The notes under the pieces: model-generated
Told to the model about the DNA's origin: nothing
Databases searched by the model: none
Seen by the model: the letters and a program-made list of their open reading frames with translations, nothing else
Part shown: positions 19,892 through 27,429 of the stretch, one piece after another
Layout of the letters: each line of letters begins with the position of its first letter
Numbering within the stretch: the stretch's first letter is position 1
Program-made: the position numbers and the translations under genes
Source of the DNA: an uncultured Jannaschia sp.
GTDB taxonomy: Bacteria > Pseudomonadota > Alphaproteobacteria > Rhodobacterales > Rhodobacteraceae
Direction: 5' to 3'
Assembly: GCA_947494145.1 (NCBI GenBank)
Contig: CANLTZ010000002.1
Location: 434,001-498,000 of the forward strand
Length of the DNA: 64,000 bases

Positions 19892-20724
19892 GACGCGCCC
19901 CTTCGAAAGATCATCTCGACCGGGGCGATGCGGCGGGCCTCCGTGTTGGCCACGTAGTTTTCTATCTTCTGGCCTGCCGTGTCGCCCATGAGCAGGTGGA
20001 TGCCCAAGGGTGGCAGCCCGTCCACAGAGATTTTGCGCGACACCCTGGCAAAGTAATCGAGCGCGAAATGCCGACGTTCGGTTTCGTTGACCTCGTCGAA
20101 GCCCGCGGCATGGGCGGCCCGGCGATAGCGGCCCGGCGCCTCCACGTGGCTGATACCGGGTTGGCCCGACCAGGGCAGCGGGTAGGCCAGGTCGTCATCG
20201 CCCTCATCTCGCATCACGTCGAAAAGGGCGAAACATGCGCCGGGCTTCAGAATGCGCGCGGCTTCGGCAAAGAGCCTATCTTTGTCGTCGATATTCATGC
20301 CCACATGGAACATCACCGCCAAATCGGCGCTGCCATCGGCCAGCGGCAAGTCCAGCACACTGCCCGTTTCCAACGTGATGCGCGCATCCAGTCCCAGACG
20401 CGCATTGATCGTGCGACCGGTTTCCACGAACGCCCCCGTCAGGTCCACGCCATGGACCGTGGCGCCGTAGCGGTGGACGATGTGGCGCGCCGTGCCGCCC
20501 AACCCGCAGCCCAGATCGGCCACCACCATGTCCGGCGTGATGTCGAGCTGGTCCAGAAGGTGGGTCGTGGCCTCGATCCCGCCGGTATGGAACTCATCCA
20601 CGGGTTTGAAATCATCGAAAGACGGGTGGTCGGGGTCCGCCCCCGCCGCCCGCAGCGCGGCGTCGATCCGGTCAAGCAGACCGGCCGTCGTGTAATGCCG
20701 CGCGACGTCCTGTTCCAGGGTCAT
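19888..20724 (-). CDS. SAM-dependent methyltransferase (class I, small-molecule type)
   Basis: 278 residues from the ATG at 20724, which follows GGGAGG at ideal spacing; an in-frame ATG at 20811 is less well placed. The SAM motifs are VVADLGCGLGGTARHIVHRY, then VHGVDLTGAF and GSVLDLPLADGSADLAVMFH. The pattern resembles sarcosine/dimethylglycine methyltransferase-like and related enzymes that act on small metabolites. The acceptor is unknown. It is in the preT-side operon, 88 bases after the GFA gene, and overlaps the VOC gene. Confidence 0.85.
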   Translation of the reverse strand: MTLEQDVARHYTTAGLLDRIDAALRAAGADPDHPSFDDFKPVDEFHTGGIEATTHLLDQLDITPDMVVADLGCGLGGTARHIVHRYGATVHGVDLTGAFVETGRTINARLGLDARITLETGSVLDLPLADGSADLAVMFHVGMNIDDKDRLFAEAARILKPGACFALFDVMRDEGDDDLAYPLPWSGQPGISHVEAPGRYRRAAHAAGFDEVNETERRHFALDYFARVSRKISVDGLPPLGIHLLMGDTAGQKIENYVANTEARRIAPVEMIFRRGAS

Positions 20725-20812
20725 CGCAGCCTCCCAGGTCTGTGGATAGGGCGCGATGATAGCATGATTTCGGGCGAAGTTGGCGGGTATGGGCTGCACG
20801 GTAGGCGTCATG

Positions 20813-21292
20813 TCACGCAGCCCCCGTGGCGTCGGCGTAAGCGGCCATGAGGCTTGGAAATTCGGCTGCGGGCGGCAGCGCTTCGTAACTGTGCTGTGCA
20901 GGCACATTGACCCAAGGCAGCTTTTCGTCGGTCGCGGTTTCCAGAAACGGGGTGAACCAATCCAAATCGTCGAACATCGTGGCGCGGACATTCACGACCT
21001 CCTCAAGCCCGGCGATCCGGGTGAAGAGCCAGCTTAGGCAATGGCCACAGTGATTGTGCCTCTGCTCAGCCCCGTGAAGCCCACCGATCACCGTTTCCCC
21101 CTGGACCTCGAACGCGTCGCTGAACACCAGGATCGACAGCGAAAATGCACTGGCCGTCATGCGCTGGCAGCCTCTGCAATGGCACGCAGACGTGATGAGA
21201 GGGGCCTGCGTGATGCGCAGGCGCACCCGCCCGCAGCGGCATTGACCGTCGAGCGGCAGGGGCGCCTTGCGGACGGGGCGCCCGTCCGTCAC
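20813..21292 (-). CDS. GFA/CENP-V family zinc protein
   Basis: 159 residues with the cysteine set of the glutathione-dependent formaldehyde-activating (GFA) fold: GQCRCGRVRL, CHCRGCQRMTASAFS and HCGHCLSWLF, expected to bind zinc. The family includes GFA-like and CENP-V-like proteins, and most bacterial members have no proven substrate. Its start overlaps the stop of the upstream unknown gene by four bases, so it is part of a tightly coupled preT-led operon. Confidence 0.85.
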   Translation of the reverse strand: MTDGRPVRKAPLPLDGQCRCGRVRLRITQAPLITSACHCRGCQRMTASAFSLSILVFSDAFEVQGETVIGGLHGAEQRHNHCGHCLSWLFTRIAGLEEVVNVRATMFDDLDWFTPFLETATDEKLPWVNVPAQHSYEALPPAAEFPSLMAAYADATGAA

Positions 21293-21804
21293 GCCGCCAA
21301 GCTCGCCGGGTCGATGCCCGCGCCTTCCAGCCGCGTGCGCGCTGCATCGCGGGTTTCGTCATCGAAGGCGCCGGGATGGCGCAGGGTCACGGCCTCGAAG
21401 GTCAGGTCGGGATGGCCGCGCTCGATAAGGTCGGCGAAGCCGTCGGAGGGCGTTGTCTTCAGTGTCAGCGCGGCAGCGGTGGCAATCTCTCCGTCGCGCT
21501 TGATCTTCTGGCGCGTGCGCGTAAGGCGCACGGTCTTGCCGCGTTCTTCCAGCAGCATCTGTTCAAGCGCGTGTATCGATTGCCAGATGTCGTGCTCGAC
21601 GCTGTCCGGGTCGGCTTCGGGCTGCACATAGGCAAGCCGCCGAAAGGCCGCGTCGCGCACCTTGGTCACGCCCATCCGCTCCGCATTGGCCATGAGGTTT
21701 CGCAGCTTGTCGGGGTCGTCCATCTGCGCCACGCGGGTCAGCGCGGCAGCGTCGCGGGCGGCGATTTGCGCGGCCGTTAGGGCAGGGGATGCAGGCGTGG
21801 TCAT
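21289..21804 (-). CDS. Conserved hypothetical protein coupled to preT
   Basis: 171 residues, soluble, mostly helical and charged (AERMGVTKVRDAAFRRLAYV; IHALEQMLLEERGKTVRLTR; TRQKIKRDG). No catalytic motif or signal peptide. I do not recognise a family. The start overlaps the preT stop and its stop overlaps the GFA start, each by four bases, so it is made together with PreT. Confidence 0.7.
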   Translation of the reverse strand: MTTPASPALTAAQIAARDAAALTRVAQMDDPDKLRNLMANAERMGVTKVRDAAFRRLAYVQPEADPDSVEHDIWQSIHALEQMLLEERGKTVRLTRTRQKIKRDGEIATAAALTLKTTPSDGFADLIERGHPDLTFEAVTLRHPGAFDDETRDAARTRLEGAGIDPASLAA

Positions 21805-23132
21805 GTGGCGGTCTCCGTCAGGGCGCGGTGGATATCCATGGCGGCGTCGCGCCCTTCGGCGACTGCGGTCACGGTCAGGTCTTCACCGCCTGCGGCGCAA
21901 TCGCCCCCGGCCCAGACATCCGCCAACGACGTGCGGCCCGCGCCAGTGACGGCGATCTTTCCGCCATCCAGCGACAGGCCCTCGACGGCTTTCAGCTTCT
22001 GGCCAATGGCGCGGAATAACTGGTCGGCGGGCACGCGGAACGTCTCGCCCGTGGGCGACATGTCGGCGCCGACATAGCCAAGTTCCACCTCGCGCAGGCG
22101 GTCATCGCCGTGCAAGGCCACGGGCACCACGCCAAAGACAAGGCGCACACCATGGCTTGCGGCCAAGTCCTGTTCATAGCGGCTGGCAGGCATCCGGTCA
22201 CGGTCGCGGCGATAGGCGATGGTCACCGTCTCGGCGCCCAGCAACTTCGACTGCACGGCCGCATCCACCGCCGTCATGCCGCCGCCGATGACCACTACAT
22301 GGCGCCCGATGGGCAGCGTGGTCAGGTCATCCTGCTGGCGCAGCGCCGAGATGAAGTCGACGGCGTTTTCCGACCCGGTGAGGTCTTCGCCCTCCAAGCC
22401 CAGCTTGCCGACACCCGCCAGGCCCACGCCCAGGAACACGGCGTCGTGGCCGTCGCGCAAGGCTTCCAGCGTCAGATCGTCGCCCAGGGCGCGGCCCGTC
22501 TCAATGGTGATGCCACCGATCTTGAGCAGCCAGTCGACCTCCGCCTGGGCGAAATCGTCGGGCGTCTTGTAGGCGGCAATCCCGTATTCATTCAGACCGC
22601 CGGGTTTGGGCCGCGCGTCATAGATCGTGACATCATGGCCGTGCAGGGCCAACCGGTGGGCGCAAGCCAGACCTGCGGGCCCGGCACCCACCACGGCCAC
22701 ATGGCGCCCCGTGGGCGCGGCGCGGGTGTAGGGATGGGTGCCATCCGCCATCATGGCATCGGTGGCGTAGCGCTGCAGGCGCCCGATCTCGACGGGTTTG
22801 CCTTCGGCGGCTTCCCGCACACAGGCCTGTTCGCACAGGGTTTCCGTCGGGCAGACGCGGGCGCACATGCCGCCCAGAATGTTCTGGTCGAAGATCGTCT
22901 GGGCCGCGGCGTCAGGCAGGCCCGTCTGGATCTGACGAATGAAGAGCGGGATATCGATATCTGTGGGGCAGGCGGCAATGCAGGGGGCGTCGTGGCAGAA
23001 ATAGCAGCGGTCGGCGGCCACCAGCGCCTCATGCGCAGCCAGCGCCGGGTGCAGGTCGTCGAAATTGCGGGCCAGGTCGTCCGGCCCCAATCGCCCAGGC
23101 CGGATCCCGCCCTGCCGCATCTGTTCCGTCAT
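21801..23132 (-). CDS. preT: NAD-dependent dihydropyrimidine dehydrogenase subunit PreT
   Basis: 443 residues from the second of two adjacent ATGs, five bases after GGAGG. The N-terminal domain has the cysteines for two 4Fe-4S clusters (RCYFCHDAPCIAACPTDIDI and CARVCPTETLCEQACV). FAD (VAVVGAGPAGLACAHRL) and NAD (HVVVIGGGMTAVDAAVQ) binding motifs follow, with the C-terminal AGGDCAAGGEDLTVTAVAEG. PreT takes electrons from NADH and passes them to PreA for uracil/thymine reduction. It heads an operon with four-base overlaps and has a RutR-like site 49 bases upstream. Confidence 0.95.
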   Translation of the reverse strand: MTEQMRQGGIRPGRLGPDDLARNFDDLHPALAAHEALVAADRCYFCHDAPCIAACPTDIDIPLFIRQIQTGLPDAAAQTIFDQNILGGMCARVCPTETLCEQACVREAAEGKPVEIGRLQRYATDAMMADGTHPYTRAAPTGRHVAVVGAGPAGLACAHRLALHGHDVTIYDARPKPGGLNEYGIAAYKTPDDFAQAEVDWLLKIGGITIETGRALGDDLTLEALRDGHDAVFLGVGLAGVGKLGLEGEDLTGSENAVDFISALRQQDDLTTLPIGRHVVVIGGGMTAVDAAVQSKLLGAETVTIAYRRDRDRMPASRYEQDLAASHGVRLVFGVVPVALHGDDRLREVELGYVGADMSPTGETFRVPADQLFRAIGQKLKAVEGLSLDGGKIAVTGAGRTSLADVWAGGDCAAGGEDLTVTAVAEGRDAAMDIHRALTETAT

Positions 23133-23180
23133 CATCGCCTCCGCGTTATTCGATCTGGACAGAGTGCCGAAGCCAAGACT

Positions 23181-23196
23181 TTTATCAACTGGTAAA
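23181..23196. promoter_or_regulatory. RutR-like operator between preT and the DUF1330 gene
   Basis: TTTATCAACTGGTAAA is a near-perfect inverted repeat (one mismatch, TTTAYCA-NN-TGGTAAA). It shares its right half CTGGTAAA with the site at 15755-15770 and matches the E. coli RutR consensus at 11 of 14 bases. It lies in the divergent gap of preT and the DUF1330 gene. Confidence 0.6.
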
Positions 23197-23216
23197 AAAG
23201 CAGCACAGGTGGAGAC

Positions 23217-23504
23217 ATGCCGAAAGCTTACTGGATTGCCAATGTGACGGTCACGGATCCCGACCCTTATGCACTCTATGCAAAGGGCGCGACCGACGCC
23301 TTCGCGGCCCATGGCGCGCGCGTTCTGGCGCGCGGCGGCCGCGTCGAGGGGTTGGAAGGCGAAAGCCGCCCCCGCAACGTCGTTATCGAATTCGACAATA
23401 TGGAGGCCGCTTTGGCCTGCTATAACTCGCCTGAATACCAACGCGCGCGCGAGCATCGTCTGGATGCGGGCGACGCACAGATCATCATTCTGGAAGGGGT
23501 GTGA
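23217..23504 (+). CDS. DUF1330 family protein
   Basis: 95 residues, a single alpha-beta ferredoxin-like domain: KAYWIANVTVTDPDPYALYA, RNVVIEFDNMEAALACYNSP and EYQRAREHRLDAGDAQIIIL. DUF1330 proteins are small dimeric cytoplasmic proteins often next to catabolic genes; no reaction is established. The start follows GGTGGAG. It is divergent from preT across a RutR-like site, so it is likely co-induced with pyrimidine catabolism. The XRE-cupin regulator gene follows almost immediately. Confidence 0.85.
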   Translation: MPKAYWIANVTVTDPDPYALYAKGATDAFAAHGARVLARGGRVEGLEGESRPRNVVIEFDNMEAALACYNSPEYQRAREHRLDAGDAQIIILEGV

Positions 23505-23536
23505 CGCGGGCGGCGCCCTGGGGTAAGACCGCGCGC

Positions 23537-24154
23537 ATGAACGACGAACCGAGCCTTATCCGCCTTGCCCGCGAAACCGGCGAAGACACCGTCCCGGAGC
23601 CGTTGGACCTTGGCACCCGGGTGCGCGAGTTGCGCAAGTCCCGCGGCTGGACGCTGGAACGCGCGGCCCAGCAGGCGGGCTTGGCGCGTTCGACCCTGTC
23701 GAAGATCGAAAACGGCCAGATGTCGCCCACCTTCGATGCTTTGCGCAAACTGGCGACGGGTCTCGAAATCGGGGTACCCCAGCTTTTCACCCCGCCCAAG
23801 CGGGGCCAGATCATGGGTCGCCGCGACATTACCCGCACGGGCGAGGGTCAGGCCCATGCCACCACCACCTATGAACATGAATTGCTGGCCGGCGCGCTGA
23901 CCAAGAAGCGCATGTTGCCCTACCGCGCCCGCATTCGCGCGCGCAGCTTCGACGAATTCGACGGGTGGGTGCGCCACGACGGCGAGGAATTTCTTCTGGT
24001 GCTGACAGGCACGATACGGCTGTTCACGGAATTCTATGAAGCCGTGGATCTGGCCCGCGGCGACAGCGCCTATTACGATGCGACCATGGGGCACAACGTC
24101 ATCAGTACCTCGCCCGAGGATGCGACCATTCTGTGGGTGACGTCGTTGGGGTAG
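23537..24154 (+). CDS. XRE family regulator with C-terminal cupin domain
   Basis: 205 residues from the ATG at 23537; a GTG at 23501 overlapping the previous gene would add 12. The N-terminal helix-turn-helix is VRELRKSRGWTLERAAQQAG then LARSTLSKIENGQMSPTFDA. The C-terminal cupin (VRHDGEEFLLVLTGTIRLF, LARGDSAYYDATMGHNVIST) probably binds a small ligand. This architecture is common in regulators of amino-acid, polyamine and sugar catabolism. It probably shares a transcript with the DUF1330 gene. Confidence 0.88.
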   Translation: MNDEPSLIRLARETGEDTVPEPLDLGTRVRELRKSRGWTLERAAQQAGLARSTLSKIENGQMSPTFDALRKLATGLEIGVPQLFTPPKRGQIMGRRDITRTGEGQAHATTTYEHELLAGALTKKRMLPYRARIRARSFDEFDGWVRHDGEEFLLVLTGTIRLFTEFYEAVDLARGDSAYYDATMGHNVISTSPEDATILWVTSLG

Positions 24155-24234
24155 CGCCGCGGCCATCTGGCTCGCTGTCGATCTGGCGGAAGAGGCATCG
24201 ACCGGTGCGGCCGCAAGCCATTATCCAAAGTTGA

Positions 24235-24663
24235 TTATTGGCTTGCAGGAAGCGTCCCGCGGGTTTCGCGGACGATGCTGGGAAGCCCGAAGCCGCTGAC
24301 CGGATCGATCTCCCGCACGACAAGTCGGTCTGCGTCGTTGGACAGATCATCTCCCACCACTTTGCGGAACGCCGCGAAGCGGGCGCGCGGTTCGGCAATA
24401 TGGACACTCATGTGTTGCGCCAGCCGGGTCAGTTCAGTGCGGTAGGCTTCTTGGTAGGCGTAGAATTCGTCAAGACCCAGCGCCGCGACCTTTTCCTGCC
24501 CGTTGAAGATGATACGGACCCGGGCCTGGCCGGGAGAAACGATGCCGGGCGTATCCAGCCAGAAGGCATCGGGGTCGTAATTCACTGGCAGCCGCAGCGG
24601 GTCGTGGGCGGCGGCGGGTGCGGCCATGAGCATCGCGGCAAGAAAGGCGGCAAATCGCGTCAT
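24235..24663 (-). CDS. Secreted protein of unknown function
   Basis: 142 residues from the ATG at 24663, eight bases after GAGGGA. Signal peptide MTRFAAFLAAMLMAAPAAA, cleavage likely before HDPLRL. The mature domain has VNYDPDAFWLDTPGIVSPGQ, VRIIFNGQEKVAALGLDEFY and ends SGFGLPSIVRETRGTLPASQ. No known motif. It stands apart from its neighbours. The ~200 bases between its start and the patatin gene hold no recognised feature. Confidence 0.65.
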   Translation of the reverse strand: MTRFAAFLAAMLMAAPAAAHDPLRLPVNYDPDAFWLDTPGIVSPGQARVRIIFNGQEKVAALGLDEFYAYQEAYRTELTRLAQHMSVHIAEPRARFAAFRKVVGDDLSNDADRLVVREIDPVSGFGLPSIVRETRGTLPASQ

Positions 24664-24870
24664 CTGTTTGATCCCTCGGGGCGTTGGGCTGACCTCTTTG
24701 GTCGCCGAGGTGCAGTGCATTCGCAAGGAATTCTTCGCCGCCTAGCGCCTTTTTGCGCCCGGCTGTTGCCGAAAGCCCGGTCTTTGGATTGGGCCTCGGA
24801 CGTAGCGCCTTAGCATTCCGCACCGGTACAAAGCCCAAGCGGCGCTGGGGGCACCGCCCCCCGCGCGCCT

Positions 24871-25908
24871 TCAAGCAAACATATCCTCCAGATCCACCGT
24901 CGATTGTACGCCCAACTGATCGAAGTCGCGATCCAGGAACGCACTGGCGGCCCGTTGGCCCGCCTCGAAAAGCTGGTGGATCACGATGGGGTTCGGCACC
25001 GTCTTTGTGGCGACTGAAAGCTGCTGCATCAAAACGTCGTCGGCCACCATATGCACCAGCACATCCTTCATGGCGCCCGCTGGGATTTGCCCGTTCCGCA
25101 CCAGCCGTTGCACGAAGGAAATGGCCCGCAACTCGCGCAGAAGCGAGCTGTTGAAGCTGATCTCGTTGATGCGGTTCTGGATATCGCGGGCAGTGACGGG
25201 CACTTCCTCACGCAGCAGGGGGTTGATGTTCACGATCAGAATGTCGCGCGGCAGCTTGGCGTCGAACAGCGGGAAAAGCGCCGGGTTCCCGGTATAACCC
25301 CCATCCCAATAGGCTTCTCCGTCGATATGGATCGCGGGGAAAAGGGTGGGCAGGCAGGCAGACGCCAAGATGGCGTCGGGCGTGATCTCGTTGCGCGTGA
25401 AGACCTTGATCTTACCGCTGCGCACATTGGTGGCGCAGATGTGGAATTGCGGCCCCCGGGCCGAGCAGACATCCACGAAGCTGAACATCTCGATGATGCT
25501 GCGCATGGCGCGCAAGGCGGCATCGGGGGTCACATGGGGCGACACCGTCCGGCTAAGCAGGTCACCCATCTGATAGGGCAGCGATAGTTCGATCCCGAAA
25601 CTGACAGCCGACGGCGAAAATGACGCAAGCCACGGCGTCAGCCGGTCATCGGTCACGGCGCCGATCCGCGTCCACACTTTGTGCAGCGTTTCGCGGGCCG
25701 TTTCCCGGTCACCGCGGGCCAGCCCGCACTTGATGGCCGCGCCGTTGAGCGCGCCTGCGCTGGTCCCGCTCATGGCGGCGATCTCGATCCTGTCGTCTTG
25801 CAGGATGCGGTCCAGCACGCCCCAGGTGAAAGCGCCGTGGGCGCCCCCGCCCTGAAGCGCCAGGTTGATCCGCTTGGGTTTGGGTTTCGCCTTGGTCGCT
25901 CTAGCCAT
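24871..25908 (-). CDS. Patatin-like phospholipase
   Basis: 345 residues of the patatin/RssA-type alpha-beta hydrolases. The oxyanion motif LALQGGGAHGAFTWGVLD (~15), nucleophile elbow MSGTSAGALNG (G-x-S-x-G, ~50) and the aspartate of the Ser-Asp dyad in YWDGGYTGNPALFPL (~205) are intact, so it should be active as an acyl-lipid hydrolase. Bacterial members near PHB genes include PHB-depolymerase-like enzymes. The start at 25908 follows GGTGGCGAG and overlaps the pentapeptide gene by eight bases, downstream of 3-hydroxybutyrate dehydrogenase. Confidence 0.9.
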   Translation of the reverse strand: MARATKAKPKPKRINLALQGGGAHGAFTWGVLDRILQDDRIEIAAMSGTSAGALNGAAIKCGLARGDRETARETLHKVWTRIGAVTDDRLTPWLASFSPSAVSFGIELSLPYQMGDLLSRTVSPHVTPDAALRAMRSIIEMFSFVDVCSARGPQFHICATNVRSGKIKVFTRNEITPDAILASACLPTLFPAIHIDGEAYWDGGYTGNPALFPLFDAKLPRDILIVNINPLLREEVPVTARDIQNRINEISFNSSLLRELRAISFVQRLVRNGQIPAGAMKDVLVHMVADDVLMQQLSVATKTVPNPIVIHQLFEAGQRAASAFLDRDFDQLGVQSTVDLEDMFA

Positions 25909-26203
25909 CTCGCCACCGTTTGAGCAGGTCACCCACATCTATGCCATCGATGGTCATGCCGCCCAGATCGGCGTTCACAATGGCCGCGCCCGTCAAGTTC
26001 GCGCCGTCAATGCGCAGGCCCGACAGATTTACCCCTTGGATCCGGGCGCCCGACAGGTTCACATTCTCGAAGCTCGCCCCGCTCAGATTGAAGTCATCAA
26101 AGGCCACGCCCGACGCATCCACATTGGTCAGTTGCGCGCCCGACAGGTTGGTGTTGGTGATGCGCGCGCCCTTGAGGTCGCGATTTTCGAACGGCCCGCT
26201 CAC
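25901..26203 (-). CDS. Pentapeptide-repeat protein
   Basis: 100 residues starting at a GTG whose last two bases begin the TGA of the dehydrogenase gene (GTGA overlap); the open frame upstream lies inside that gene and lacks repeats. From residue 7 it is a run of pentapeptides of the A(N/D)LxG type (DLKGARITNTNLSGAQLTNV, FDDFNLSGASFENVNLSGAR). About 16-18 repeats would form one right-handed quadrilateral helix. No other domain and no known partner. It is coupled to bdhA and overlaps the patatin gene. Confidence 0.8.
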   Translation of the reverse strand: MSGPFENRDLKGARITNTNLSGAQLTNVDASGVAFDDFNLSGASFENVNLSGARIQGVNLSGLRIDGANLTGAAIVNADLGGMTIDGIDVGDLLKRWRDG

Positions 26204-26973
26204 AAAGCTGTCCAGCCGCCATCCACACTGATCGTGGTGCCGGTGATTTGCGCCGCATGGTCGGAACATAGAAACAGGGCCGTGCCGCCCAATTGGTCCG
26301 TCGTGGCAAAGGCCTTCGACGGCTGGCGGTCCAGCAGGACTTCGCGAATGGCGGTTTCGCGGTCCATGCCATATTTTTCCATCGTGTCGGGTATCTGGCT
26401 TTCGACCAGCGGGGTCATCACATAGCCCGGGCAGATGGCGTTCGCGGTGATCTCTTCCTCCGCCGTCTCAAGCGCGACCACCTTCGTCATCCCCACCACA
26501 CCATGCTTGGCCGCAACATAGGCCGACTTGTAGGGTGAGGCGGTCAGGCCATGGGCGGACGCGATGTTGATAATCCGGCCCCAACCGGCCTTGCGCATCA
26601 TCGGCAAGGCGGCCGCCGTGGTGTGAAAGGCCGAAGACATGTTGATCGCGATGATCGCGTCCCATTTCTCGGTCGGGAATTCGTCGATGCCTGCCACATG
26701 TTGGATACCGGCATTGTTGACCAGCACATCACAGGCACCGGCCTTTTCGACCAAGGCCCGCGCCTGGTCGGCCTTGGACAAGTCGGCCTGGATATAGCGG
26801 ACATCGGTCTTGAACTCGGCGGCCATGTCGGCGGCCAGCTTGTGGTCGTCTTCGCTGTCGGTGAACGAGTTGATAACGACGGTCAGCCCGGCTTCCGCTA
26901 GACTGCGTGCGATCCCAAGGCCGATGCCCGAATTCGATCCGGTGACGATGGCGGTCTTGTCGGTAAGCGACAT
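26200..26973 (-). CDS. bdhA: 3-Hydroxybutyrate dehydrogenase (SDR family)
   Basis: 257 residues. SDR Rossmann motif TAIVTGSNSGIGLGIARSLA, NNAGIQHVAGIDEFPTEKWD, catalytic Ser-Tyr-Lys (INIASAHGLTASPYKSAYVA then AKHGVVGMTK) and the C-terminal QITGTTISVDGGWTAL match D-3-hydroxybutyrate dehydrogenase, which links polyhydroxybutyrate and ketone-body turnover to acetoacetate. The ATG at 26973 follows AGGAG. The pentapeptide and patatin genes follow with overlapping ends, suggesting a small PHB-associated operon. Confidence 0.92.
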   Translation of the reverse strand: MSLTDKTAIVTGSNSGIGLGIARSLAEAGLTVVINSFTDSEDDHKLAADMAAEFKTDVRYIQADLSKADQARALVEKAGACDVLVNNAGIQHVAGIDEFPTEKWDAIIAINMSSAFHTTAAALPMMRKAGWGRIINIASAHGLTASPYKSAYVAAKHGVVGMTKVVALETAEEEITANAICPGYVMTPLVESQIPDTMEKYGMDRETAIREVLLDRQPSKAFATTDQLGGTALFLCSDHAAQITGTTISVDGGWTAL

Positions 26974-27243
26974 GGGAAAACTCCTGCGGGTTTGGAAGAT
27001 ATCGCGGCGCAGCATAGATGCTGCGACTGCGAGGAAAAGGCAGCGCACGAAAACGTGCGCGGTGCGACGACTTGACTCATTCAGTGTCTGGGATACGTGC
27101 GTCAGGGTGTCGCAATCAAACCGACTGGCCCGTCAGAGGCCACGGCGAGGGGTGGCAGTGATATTCAAGATTAGCATTCGACACGTATGAGCGGCGCGAA
27201 CGCGCGGAACGCCTATTTTTTGGCCAATATGAAGGCATTGGCT

Positions 27244-27271
27244 AAAAAAACGCCCGCACGAGGCGGGCGTT
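27244..27271 (-). terminator. Rho-independent terminator on the minus strand
   Basis: Read on the minus strand: stem CGCCCGC, loop CTCGT, stem GCGGGCG, followed by seven Ts. No protein gene on the minus strand lies upstream for more than 100 bases, so it must end a short non-coding transcript. Confidence 0.8.
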
Positions 27272-27318
27272 AAGTCATTGAGGCAGGTTTCATACAGGCA
27301 AGAAACCTATCGAGCAGT
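27244..27318 (-). ncRNA. Candidate small RNA (~75 nt) with own promoter and terminator
   Basis: Minus-strand unit: promoter TTGGAA-N17-TATACA, then about 75 nt containing a first hairpin with perfect seven-base arms AGGTTTC/GAAACCT (27302-27308 and 27285-27291) and a ten-base loop, a short single-stranded CTGCCTCAATGACTTAA segment, and the GC-rich T7 terminator. This is the standard make-up of a trans-acting Hfq-type small RNA. No short frame with a ribosome-binding site is visible. It is divergent from the binding-protein gene. Identity and targets unknown. Confidence 0.6.
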
Positions 27319-27324
27319 GTTCTT

Positions 27325-27353
27325 TGTATAGACGTTCACGTTATGAATTCCAA
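27325..27353 (-). promoter_or_regulatory. Promoter of the candidate small RNA
   Basis: On the minus strand TTGGAA (27353-27348), a 17-base spacer and TATACA (27330-27325), close to the sigma-70 consensus. The predicted start is near 27318-27320. Confidence 0.6.
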
Positions 27354-27429
27354 GAGAAACTTGCACATGCACAGGGTCTGCGGATGAGATAAATCCAAAG
27401 ACGAACAGGACGTTAGGGGATCAGACACA

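Larger units (their letters stand above)
26974..27429. other. 456-base intergenic region holding a candidate small RNA and hairpins
   Basis: The gap between divergent bdhA and the binding-protein gene. It contains an A/T-rich hairpin (27216-27249: T6 and GGCCAAT pairing with ATTGGCT and A6), an intrinsic terminator (27244-27271), a candidate minus-strand small RNA (27244-27318) and its promoter (27325-27353). No open frame is convincing. Confidence 0.6.
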
